A DNA stretch of 54,255 nt from Methylococcaceae bacterium (GTDB taxonomy: Bacteria > Pseudomonadota > Gammaproteobacteria > Methylococcales > Methylomonadaceae): positions 1-54,255 of the forward strand of contig SPJS01000110.1 of assembly GCA_006844705.1 (NCBI GenBank), given 5' to 3'. The notes beneath the pieces were generated by a model. The model made no database searches, was not told where the DNA came from, and saw nothing but the letters and a program-made list of their open reading frames with translations. The position numbers and the translations under genes were made by a program. Of the stretch, positions 17,800-26,109 are shown in pieces; the first letter of the stretch is position 1, and each line of letters starts with the position of its first letter.

Positions 17800-20073
17800 C
17801 TAATGAACAACCCGATACCTGCCAAGCAGTTCATCAAGGTTTTCACTAATATGCATTAAACTGTCTCCATTTTCTTTCAAGATGACAGCTTCACTGGACG
17901 TTTTCTGATTGAGAAGATTAATTGATTCAATTTTTTCGCTGATAATTTTTGTCGCACTGGCCTGCTGCTCCATCACAGTAGAAATGTTTGTATTCAGTTC
18001 CTTAATATTTCTTACCGCTTCGCTGATTGATTCAAATCCAACCGTTGCAAATTCAATTTGCTGATTGCTCGATTGCGACTGATCTCTAGCTTGCTGGACA
18101 AAATTACTGGTCACCTTCATTTCCTGCTGAAAGTTATCAATAATCCGGTCAATTTCCAAAGTGGATTCCTTAGTTCTCGATGCAAGATTTCTTACTTCAT
18201 CCGCAACCACTGCAAACCCACGCCCGCTTTCGCCAGCGCTGGCCGCCTCAATCGCAGCATTTAATGCTAACAAATTGGTTTGTTCGGCTATCGCTTCAAT
18301 CACTTCGGTCACATTGCTCACCTCCACAGAATGCTGCTGTAACCTTTCAACGGATTCCGTAAAATGGCTGACGATTTCAGACATTTTGTTGATCGCAAAC
18401 ATGCTCATCGTCATGATCTGCGAGGCACTCCCGATTTCCGCATCAGCCGTATTGGAAGCCGATGCCGCATGTTCAGATTGATTGAGAATATGCGAAGCCT
18501 GTTGCTGCAATTCATCTACCTGGTGCTTCATCAACAAGGTATTTTCAACCTGTTGCTCCAACTGTGAATGGGTATCCTCCACAAACTGCCGCACTTGTTT
18601 TGCGGAACAATTCACTTCCCCAGCCCCCTCCTGCATTTCTTTGAGACTGGATGAGAAATGCTCCAGCAGGGAATTGAACATACGGGCAATTTCCCCTGCC
18701 TCAGTCCCCTTTTCTATTTCCACCCGACGTGTCAGATCGTTATCCTCAATAATATGACGCATGGCTTGCAACGTATCCAGCCACACTGTTTTAGCGCCAT
18801 GCTCAGCAACGTTCAACCCGATATCTTCATGTTCTGCGGACACCCTAACCATATTAAAGACATGTAGCACAACAAAGAGCAACAACCCTAACAGAAAACT
18901 CCAGCCACCAACCGCAAATACTCCCGTTAACTGAACAACGAACTGATCAAGCATGGAGTGCCCCATTGCTTTAGGGCTGGCAAAAAAGGCCAACACCAAG
19001 GTTCCCCAAGTGCCTGCACCGGCATGTACAGCAATAGCGCCCACGGGATCATCCACTTTGCATACCTTGAGCAAAAATGAATCAACAAAACAAGCAACCA
19101 AGCCGCCACTGGCACCTATGAGTAACGCCCCGCCCAGCTCAACAATATGACACCCGGCCGTAATGGCCACCAATCCGCCCAAAATACCATTCAGCATCTT
19201 TTCTATAACGACCTGGCCCTTAAATACCAGATAAAACAATAAGCAAATCACACCTCCTGCAGCCGCAGCCAAACACGTATTGACTAAAATGCCTGCAATG
19301 GACTCATTCGCTTCCAGAGTGCTGCCCCCATTAAACCCAAACCAGCCAAACCATAACAGGAAAACGCCGATCGTTGTCAATAACAAGTCATGTCCGGTCA
19401 GAGGATTTATCGAACCATCATCATTAAAGCGTCCAGTTCTAGGCCCCAACACAATGACGCCAGCCAATGCAATCCAACCACCGACAGCATGCACTACAGT
19501 TGAACCCGCAAAATCAATAAATCCCTGTTCGGCTAACCAACCGCCGTCACCCCATACCCAATGACCACTGATGGGATAAATAAAGAGTGCTACACAAACT
19601 GAAATAACCAGATAACCACTGAATTGCATACGCTCTGCAACTGCCCCGGAAACGATGGTCGCCGCTGTTCCGGCAAACATAGCCTGGAATAAAAAGAATA
19701 TATGGTCATAGGGCGTTTCTAGTGCAGAGAGAAAAAAACCATCACTTCCAGCCAACCCGGAAGCGCTGCTTCCGAACATTAATCCATAACCCACTGCATA
19801 AAACACCAGGATAGATACGACCAAATCACTCATGTTTTTTATAGCCACATTCAACGTATTCTTTTTACGAATGCTTCCAGTTTCAAGCAAGGTAAAGCCA
19901 GCCTGCATCAAAAATACCAGGGCTGCACTCAGCGATATCCATATGACATCCAGTCCTTTTTGAAGCTGCTTAAGCTCAACAGATTCATCCGCCTGTGCCA
20001 CCCAGGGGAAAAACAAAACACATAAAACACATAATTTCTTTACGTAGGGGAAATACGTTGACCTTTTATTCAT
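17800..20073 (-). CDS. Ammonium transporter-chemoreceptor fusion (Amt-MCP)
   Basis: 757 residues. A signal peptide ends at AQA (about 28), followed by an Amt channel (about 40-410) with pore histidines His195 (STVVHAVGG) and His350 (AIAVHAGAG). The conserved Amt tail [10 protein letters not shown] (418-427) runs into a HAMP-like helix pair (about 430-475) and a complete methyl-accepting signalling domain to about 740. This suggests that ammonium occupancy or flux controls a CheA kinase. In the hairpin tip the nearly invariant AARAGE is AASAGE: Ser612 replaces the arginine used in receptor trimer contacts (Arg388 in Tsr). The start was chosen at the ATG with GGAAG 6 nt upstream; a longer form (from 20091) lacks a ribosome site. 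It lies between the NIT-like protein and Amt-GGDEF-EAL, with 19- and 15-nt gaps, so the four genes form one operon. Confidence 0.92.
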   Translation of the reverse strand: MNKRSTYFPYVKKLCVLCVLFFPWVAQADESVELKQLQKGLDVIWISLSAALVFLMQAGFTLLETGSIRKKNTLNVAIKNMSDLVVSILVFYAVGYGLMFGSSASGLAGSDGFFLSALETPYDHIFFLFQAMFAGTAATIVSGAVAERMQFSGYLVISVCVALFIYPISGHWVWGDGGWLAEQGFIDFAGSTVVHAVGGWIALAGVIVLGPRTGRFNDDGSINPLTGHDLLLTTIGVFLLWFGWFGFNGGSTLEANESIAGILVNTCLAAAAGGVICLLFYLVFKGQVVIEKMLNGILGGLVAITAGCHIVELGGALLIGASGGLVACFVDSFLLKVCKVDDPVGAIAVHAGAGTWGTLVLAFFASPKAMGHSMLDQFVVQLTGVFAVGGWSFLLGLLLFVVLHVFNMVRVSAEHEDIGLNVAEHGAKTVWLDTLQAMRHIIEDNDLTRRVEIEKGTEAGEIARMFNSLLEHFSSSLKEMQEGAGEVNCSAKQVRQFVEDTHSQLEQQVENTLLMKHQVDELQQQASHILNQSEHAASASNTADAEIGSASQIMTMSMFAINKMSEIVSHFTESVERLQQHSVEVSNVTEVIEAIAEQTNLLALNAAIEAASAGESGRGFAVVADEVRNLASRTKESTLEIDRIIDNFQQEMKVTSNFVQQARDQSQSSNQQIEFATVGFESISEAVRNIKELNTNISTVMEQQASATKIISEKIESINLLNQKTSSEAVILKENGDSLMHISENLDELLGRYRVVH

Positions 20074-20092
20074 ATTCAACTTCCACATCATG

Positions 20093-21046
20093 TTATGAAA
20101 ACATTGAAGTTCCTGCTACAGCAATAAGTATTAAGGAGCAGAACAACATGCCATAATATATTTGTAGACTATTTTTTGTGTGTTCGAAGGAATTTTTTAA
20201 TTGAGAATCAACTATCTGTTCACATTTATCATAAAAGTCAAACACACTTGCCAGCTTATTTGTTGCTTCATCAAAAAACACTGGAGACTTGACACTGGGA
20301 TAATCCGCAACAACAAACTGGTCCTGCATGGTATCAACAAAACCAGTTAACAAGTTGTCAACCTCCCTGCATTGCTCAACCAGGCCTGCATCTTTATGAA
20401 GCACTGTGGACAAGCCATGCTCAACATCCTTGAATGACGAAGAAATTTTATGGCTGAGAAACTGAATATTGACTTTATCAACAGCAAACGACTGACCTGA
20501 GGCGGCAATTCCACTGCCTACTGCTCTCGCCTTACCCACAGACTCGGCAACAACAGGGAGCAAGAACCATATAATCTTTATATATTCAGGGTCATAACAT
20601 CCATTTTTCTGCAATTGGCTCATTTCTGCTAAATTGTTGAGCAACGCTAGAATGCGTTTTATCAACAACGAATGCCTGGTAAAGCTTTGCTTGGCTGTGA
20701 AATTAAAAGACTCCGCTTCTATCTGATCCCAATCTTCTTTAATGGGGAGCGCCAATTGACTTAACTGATCATTGTGCTGATTAGTTTTTAGCACATCTGT
20801 AAATGCCAATCTAATTTCTTTTCTAACCGTATTTATTTTCGATTTGAAGCTATCATCCCCTTTCAGATAAGCGCCCATCATCCCCCGGTGCTGTTGCGTT
20901 TTGATGAAGATATTTTTCAATGCATTTGCCTGCCCCAGACCATGAATCTGAGCAGATAATTGCTTTTGTCTAAGTAGGCAGGTTTGCAACTTGATATACG
21001 TCATCAAGAAAATAATAATCAATGATGCAACAAAAACTTCAAACAT
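20093..21046 (-). CDS. Membrane-anchored NIT-like (nitrate/nitrite sensing) protein without output domain
   Basis: 317 residues. One membrane helix at each end (about 4-20 and 295-315) frames a 270-residue helical periplasmic domain. Two short motifs look like those of NIT domains: QQHRGMM (Arg54) and GKARAVGSG (Arg174). In NasR of Klebsiella two arginines in comparable helices bind nitrate; equivalence here is my reading of the motifs, not a search result. There is no HAMP, kinase, ANTAR or signalling domain, so it must act through a partner. It starts 8 bp after the stop of a chemoreceptor that has no sensor domain, with the GAGAGAA ribosome site overlapping that stop. A TTG start that overlaps the stop by 4 nt is possible. 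Alternatives are a PilJ-like or other four-helix sensor domain. Confidence 0.6.
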   Translation of the reverse strand: MFEVFVASLIIIFLMTYIKLQTCLLRQKQLSAQIHGLGQANALKNIFIKTQQHRGMMGAYLKGDDSFKSKINTVRKEIRLAFTDVLKTNQHNDQLSQLALPIKEDWDQIEAESFNFTAKQSFTRHSLLIKRILALLNNLAEMSQLQKNGCYDPEYIKIIWFLLPVVAESVGKARAVGSGIAASGQSFAVDKVNIQFLSHKISSSFKDVEHGLSTVLHKDAGLVEQCREVDNLLTGFVDTMQDQFVVADYPSVKSPVFFDEATNKLASVFDFYDKCEQIVDSQLKNSFEHTKNSLQIYYGMLFCSLILIAVAGTSMFS

Positions 21047-21054
21047 GTTTTCTC

Positions 21055-22215
21055 TCAATACGACGTGGTCAAATCAGCCAAATGAACAGCAATATTTGCC
21101 GACTCAACAGCCACTTTACTGTTGGTATCAACACTATGCGCAATCGACTCTATATTTTGTCCTATATTTTTGCTGACCTGGCTTTGTTGCTCAGCGCTGG
21201 CGACGATGGTGCTGATTCGATCAAATGAAAGCATTGTTTGTTGCTGGATTTCATCCAGTGCAGTTTCCACTGTAGATGCCTTGCCAACGCCAAATTCAGC
21301 CTTGGTTTTCGTTTCCTCCATTGAGTTAACCGCCTGCTTTATATCACCTCTGACGGTTTCAATCGTCCCGGTTATTTCTTCAGCAGAGTTTCCTACCCTT
21401 TGCGCCAAGGATCTGACTTCATCAGCAACCACTGCAAACCCGCGACCATGTTCTCCTGCTCTTGCTGCTTCAATGGCTGCATTTAATGCCAGCAAATTGG
21501 TTTGATCAGAAATTTCTTTAATCACCTCAGATATCTGAGTGATTTGTTTGGAATGTGCTTCAAGATTTAAAATGAGGCTGGACACCGTCATGACATCATT
21601 CAATAACATCTGTAATTCCTGAATAAAACCAGTCACAGTCTGTTTGCTTTCTCCTGTTAAATGTTGTGTCGTCTGACATACATGCTCAGCTTCACGGCAC
21701 TGTTTGGCGACATCAACAATACTGACTGACATTTGTTCAATTGCTGAAGCAATTAATTCAGTACTTTCTTTTTGTTTGATAACATGCTCCGAAACTTCTG
21801 AAGACATACGCGTCAATTGCTGAGCAGAATGGCGCGTCTCCAGCATGGAATCGTTGATTTGCACCACTTGTTGTTGCACCTGTCTGACACATTCATTGTA
21901 TCGTTTGGCTAACTGGCTGCATTCATCCTCACCTTGCAGCAAAAGACGAAATTCATAATTTCCAGACTGCAACTGAATGAATGCTTCAGTCAATGACTGA
22001 AACTGGGCATGAAAGGTACGACTCAAACTAATCTGAAACACAACAAACAGCAACAAAAACATAACAGAAAAACTGATCATCAACGTCTTATGGCTGAACT
22101 CAGGAAAGAACACGCACACGCCCATAAACAGTATAGAAATCATTGGCATAACTGAAATCATCCAGATTTTTTTATGATGCCCCATGGAGTGTAAAAAAAT
22201 ACTAATAAACCTCAT
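21055..22215 (-). CDS. Methyl-accepting chemotaxis protein lacking a periplasmic sensor domain
   Basis: 386 residues. Two membrane helices (about 17-37 and 45-67) are joined by only about eight residues, so there is no ligand-binding domain. A HAMP-like segment (about 70-120) and a full signalling domain follow, with an intact tip ([20 protein letters not shown]...). An AGGA ribosome site lies 8 nt before the ATG. It is the first gene of the sensory operon. Short-loop receptors exist that sense membrane or cytoplasmic signals, but the overlap-type linkage to a sensor-only membrane protein suggests that the two make one split receptor. No pentapeptide for CheR/CheB docking is visible at the C-terminus (ends LADLTTSY). 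Confidence 0.9.
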   Translation of the reverse strand: MRFISIFLHSMGHHKKIWMISVMPMISILFMGVCVFFPEFSHKTLMISFSVMFLLLFVVFQISLSRTFHAQFQSLTEAFIQLQSGNYEFRLLLQGEDECSQLAKRYNECVRQVQQQVVQINDSMLETRHSAQQLTRMSSEVSEHVIKQKESTELIASAIEQMSVSIVDVAKQCREAEHVCQTTQHLTGESKQTVTGFIQELQMLLNDVMTVSSLILNLEAHSKQITQISEVIKEISDQTNLLALNAAIEAARAGEHGRGFAVVADEVRSLAQRVGNSAEEITGTIETVRGDIKQAVNSMEETKTKAEFGVGKASTVETALDEIQQQTMLSFDRISTIVASAEQQSQVSKNIGQNIESIAHSVDTNSKVAVESANIAVHLADLTTSY

Positions 22216-22619
22216 TCAACTATCCTGAAAAAATGACAAAAAATTTTTTTTAAGCATTTAGAATTGATCCTATTGTTAATATAGCCCTATTTTTTCAATC
22301 GTTAGGAAGCATCCGAAAATTAACTGTTAACGCCATTTTTTAGCGCTTTGATTTATTCATGCACAATTACAGTGCAATAGCTTCCATTGAAATGACTTTA
22401 CTGAACATTAACTGTAAAAACTATCCTAATAATTAACGTATAATCAATAGCACGCCATACGCTGCTTTTTTCATTACACTTTAGTTTTATCAACTAACAA
22501 ACCAACGGCATGTTCCGAACGTATTAGTAGCCATCACAGTGTATGCAATTGACTGGCTCAAAGTAGTCTAATTCGGTCTGTTTTTTGCATGTAAACCATT
22601 ATTTCACCAGGGGAAACAC
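22216..22619. promoter_or_regulatory. Divergent intergenic region between the chemoreceptor operon and the Anbu-associated cluster
   Basis: 404 bp, AT-rich, no plausible gene. A TATAAT hexamer (22439-22444) could serve the plus-strand genes but has no good -35. A perfect TGCAC-N7-GTGCA palindrome lies at 22360-22376. I found no correctly spaced sigma-54 promoter and no good FliA-type promoter for the chemoreceptor. Confidence 0.4.
22360..22376. promoter_or_regulatory. NtrC-consensus palindrome upstream of the chemoreceptor operon
   Basis: TGCACAATTACAGTGCA is a perfect TGCAC-N7-GTGCA dyad, about 145 bp upstream of the chemoreceptor start. Without a nearby sigma-54 promoter its meaning is uncertain. 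Confidence 0.35.
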
Positions 22620-25600
22620 ATGACCATTCGCGTGGCCATCAATCATAAAACCACTTACAAGTTTGATCGGCTGATTTCATTATCACCACATATTTTTCGC
22701 CTTCGGCCGGCAGTGCATTCCAGAACCCCTATTAAAGGATATTCACTGAAAATTGAACCGGAAGATCATTTCATCAACTGGCAACAGGATCCGTTCGGCA
22801 ACTTTCTGGCGCGGGTGGTATTTAATGAAAAAGCCCGGCACTTGAGTATTCATGTTGAAGTCATTGCTGACATGACGGTGATCAACCCGTTTGATTTTTT
22901 TGCCGAGGAATACGCTGAAAAATTTCCCTTTGCATACGACAAGCAACTCAAAAAAGAACTGGAACCCTATCTTGAAATCACTGAAGACGGCAAGCTGCTT
23001 AAACGCTGGCTGAAAGATGTTGATTTGACACCCAAACGCAGTGTGGACTTTCTGGTTGATCTCATTCAACGCCTGAATGAGGACATCAAATACAATATCC
23101 GCATGGAACCGGGCATCCAGAGCTGTGAAAATACGCTGGACAACCTCAGCGGTTCCTGTCGAGATTCTGCCTGGTTGCTGGTGCAAATTTTGCGGCATTT
23201 GGGCTTGGCGGCACGATTTGTATCCGGTTATCTGGTGCAGTTGACGGCCGATGTCAAATCGCTGGATGGGCCGTCCGGACCGGAAGCGGATTTCACCGAT
23301 TTACATGCATGGACAGAAGTTTATTTACCCGGCGCCGGTTGGGTTGGGCTGGACCCTACCTCCGGCCTGTTTGCCGGTGAGGGCCATATCCCGCTGGCAT
23401 GTACACCAGACCCCGCCAGTGCCGCTCCGGTCTCTGGCGCGACAGATAAATGTGAAGTCGAATTTGAATTCGACAACAGCGTGGAACGCATCCATGAAGA
23501 CCCGCGCGTCACCAAACCCTATACCGAAGAACAATGGGAAGCCATTGACATCCTAGGTAATCAGGTCGATGAACGATTAAAAAATGATGATGTTCGCCTG
23601 ACGATGGGCGGCGAGCCCACCTTTGTATCCGTGGATGACATGGAAGGCGCTGAATGGAATACCCGTGCTGATGGCCCGCATAAGCGCAAACTTGCCCATG
23701 AATTAACCTTGAAGCTTCGTGACCAGTTCTCCAAAGGCGCGTTGCTGCATTACGGCCAGGGCAAATGGTATCCAGGAGAACCCCTGCCTCGTTGGCAATA
23801 CGGCTGTTTCTGGCGTAAGGACGGGGTGCCGGTCTGGCAAAACCAGGAATTACTGGCCGATATCAAAGTAGATTATGAATTCACTGCAACCACTGCACAT
23901 AGTTTTATGCAGCATTTGTGTCAGCATTTATCCATTGCCAAGCATTACATCAAACCGGCCTATGAAGATCCGTTTTATTTTTTATGGCAGGAAGGCAAGG
24001 TACCCAACAACCTTGATCCACTCAAAACCACATTAAAAGACAGTCTGGAGCGCCGCACACTGGCTAAATACCTGAATAATAATCCGGGTGAACCCATCGG
24101 CTATGTACTGCCAATTCAATGGGACTGGAAAAACCAGGGCTGGCGCAGTGGGCCATGGGAATTGCGTCGCGGTGATATTTACCTGATCCCCGGCAATTCG
24201 CCACTGGGTATGCGTATGCCGCTGGAAAGTCTGCCGTGGGTGGCGGAAGACAAACGCGACCCGCAGGAACCGCAAAGTCTGTTCGAACCATTACCTGAAC
24301 TGGGCGACTATTATGGCGAAGTCACGCGACGATTCTCCGATGTCATTCCAAACCCTGAACCACATCCCGAAATCGTCCAGCAACAAACCGGTGATCTGGA
24401 AAACAAACAGGTGGATATTCCACATACCGCCCTGTCAATCGAAGTTCGTGATGGCCGTTTATATGTATTTATGCCACCGATGTCTTTTCTGGAACATTAC
24501 CTGGAAATCATCGCGGCCGTAGAGGCTACGGCACGCACACTGAACACGCCAGTGGTTATCGAGGGCTACGAGCCGCCTCGCGACTACCGGGTCGAACGAC
24601 TGATGGTCACCCCTGACCCCGGCGTCATCGAAGTCAACATTCACCCTTCCAAAAGCTGGAAGGAACTGGTCGATAAAACCACAATATTATATGAACTTGC
24701 GCATCAGGTACGCCTGGGCACCGAGAAATTCATGCTCGACGGCCGCCACAGTGGTACCGGCGGCGGTAACCACATTACCCTGGGCGGCGAGACACCGGCT
24801 GACAGTCCACTGTTACGCCGCCCCGACCTGCTACGCAGCCTGATTACCTACTGGCAGCATCATCCCGGACTTTCCTATCTGTTTTCCGGTATGTTTATCG
24901 GCCCCACCAGTCAGGCACCGCGTGTAGATGAAGGCCGCGATGAAAAACTGTATGAACTGGAAATTGCCTTTCAGCAAATGCCGCAGGGAGAAACGCCGGC
25001 ACCGTGGCTGGTGGACCGCCTGCTACGTCATTTGTTGACCGACATTACCGGTAACACCCATCGATCCGAATTCAGTATTGACAAACTGTACTCACCGGAC
25101 AGCTCTACAGGTCGTCTGGGCATTCTTGAACTGCGCGCTTTCGAGATGCCGCCACACGCACACATGTCACTGGTGCAAAATCTATTGCTGCGTACATTAC
25201 TCGCCTGGTTCTGGCGCAAATCCTATCAGCACAAGCTGGTACGCTGGAATACCGAACTGCACGACCGCTTTATGCTGCCACATTTTGTGGAACAGGATCT
25301 ACGACAAGTAGTGGAAAATCTGCGTAGCGCCGGATTTGGTTTTGAAATGGACTGGCTGGCGCCTTTTCTGGAATTTCGTTTTCCGGTATACGGCACCACC
25401 ATGATTGAAGGCATGGAACTGGAACTACGCTTTGCCATTGAACCCTGGCATGTTCTGGGCGAGGAAATGAGTAATTCCGGCACCGCACGCTTTGTGGACT
25501 CCTCTGTCGAGCGCGTGCAAATTAAAATCAATGGCTTTACCGAAGGCCGTTATCTGATTACCTGTAATGGCCGCCGTTTGCCACTGCAAAACACCGGTCG

Positions 25601-26012
25601 CAAGGATGAATATGTTGCCGGGGTGCGTTATCGTGCCTGGCAGCCACCTTCTGCGCTACATCCAACCATCGAACCGCATACGCCGCTGGTGTTTGACGTG
25701 TTTGACACCTGGAATATGCGCTCTGTGGGTGGCTGTACCTATTATGTTTCTCATCCTGGCGGTCTCAGTTACGACACTTTTCCAATTAACAGTTATGAAG
25801 CCGAAACGCGTCGTATCACCCGATTCTGGGACTATGGCCATACGCCTGCCCAGCGCGAGCAGCCTCCTGCCCATCAACAAGGCCAGCGAGAGATGCCCAA
25901 TGTCTCCTTTGCCCCACATGATGGACTTAATGTGACGGCAGAGCCTCCGCTGGAACTGCCGGATAATGATTATCCCTTCACTCTGGATTTACGCTACGAC
26001 AAACGCTTGTAA
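22620..26012 (+). CDS. Transglutaminase-like protein with DUF2126 extension
   Basis: 1130 residues, the usual size of this family. The N-terminal beta domain (about 1-100) and transglutaminase-like cysteine peptidase core show the triad Cys180 (SGSCRDSAW), His229 (DLHAWTEV) and Asp245 (GLDPTSG). The remaining 850 residues (from about 290) are the DUF2126 region, rich in conserved aromatic and arginine segments, with no known catalytic role; it contains GTGGGNHITLGG (about 718-729). These proteins occur with circularly permuted ATP-grasp, alpha-E and Anbu genes and are thought to take part in peptide ligation or hydrolysis. Cytoplasmic: no signal peptide. A strong AGGGGA ribosome site lies 6 nt before the ATG. 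An intrinsic terminator separates it from the next gene of the cluster. Confidence 0.9.
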   Translation: MTIRVAINHKTTYKFDRLISLSPHIFRLRPAVHSRTPIKGYSLKIEPEDHFINWQQDPFGNFLARVVFNEKARHLSIHVEVIADMTVINPFDFFAEEYAEKFPFAYDKQLKKELEPYLEITEDGKLLKRWLKDVDLTPKRSVDFLVDLIQRLNEDIKYNIRMEPGIQSCENTLDNLSGSCRDSAWLLVQILRHLGLAARFVSGYLVQLTADVKSLDGPSGPEADFTDLHAWTEVYLPGAGWVGLDPTSGLFAGEGHIPLACTPDPASAAPVSGATDKCEVEFEFDNSVERIHEDPRVTKPYTEEQWEAIDILGNQVDERLKNDDVRLTMGGEPTFVSVDDMEGAEWNTRADGPHKRKLAHELTLKLRDQFSKGALLHYGQGKWYPGEPLPRWQYGCFWRKDGVPVWQNQELLADIKVDYEFTATTAHSFMQHLCQHLSIAKHYIKPAYEDPFYFLWQEGKVPNNLDPLKTTLKDSLERRTLAKYLNNNPGEPIGYVLPIQWDWKNQGWRSGPWELRRGDIYLIPGNSPLGMRMPLESLPWVAEDKRDPQEPQSLFEPLPELGDYYGEVTRRFSDVIPNPEPHPEIVQQQTGDLENKQVDIPHTALSIEVRDGRLYVFMPPMSFLEHYLEIIAAVEATARTLNTPVVIEGYEPPRDYRVERLMVTPDPGVIEVNIHPSKSWKELVDKTTILYELAHQVRLGTEKFMLDGRHSGTGGGNHITLGGETPADSPLLRRPDLLRSLITYWQHHPGLSYLFSGMFIGPTSQAPRVDEGRDEKLYELEIAFQQMPQGETPAPWLVDRLLRHLLTDITGNTHRSEFSIDKLYSPDSSTGRLGILELRAFEMPPHAHMSLVQNLLLRTLLAWFWRKSYQHKLVRWNTELHDRFMLPHFVEQDLRQVVENLRSAGFGFEMDWLAPFLEFRFPVYGTTMIEGMELELRFAIEPWHVLGEEMSNSGTARFVDSSVERVQIKINGFTEGRYLITCNGRRLPLQNTGRKDEYVAGVRYRAWQPPSALHPTIEPHTPLVFDVFDTWNMRSVGGCTYYVSHPGGLSYDTFPINSYEAETRRITRFWDYGHTPAQREQPPAHQQGQREMPNVSFAPHDGLNVTAEPPLELPDNDYPFTLDLRYDKRL

Positions 26013-26056
26013 GCGGGGCTTTGACAAGTGGCAGATGGACTGCTTTAATCCATAAA

Positions 26057-26085
26057 AAGGCTCATAATATATGAGCCTTATTTTT
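26057..26085 (+). terminator. Intrinsic terminator inside the Anbu-associated cluster
   Basis: 9-bp stem AAGGCTCAT/ATGAGCCTT, loop AATAT, then A and five T. It lies 44 nt after the DUF2126 gene and 25 nt before the ATP-grasp gene, so the latter is reached only by readthrough or from an internal promoter. Confidence 0.75.
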
Positions 26086-26109
26086 CCATCATAATCGTAG
26101 ACAAGCACC

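Noticed and set aside
22216..22619. Sigma-54 or FliA promoter for the chemoreceptor operon
   Set aside because: No GG-N10-GC pair in the right context and no TAAA-N15-GCCGATAA-like sequence could be found.
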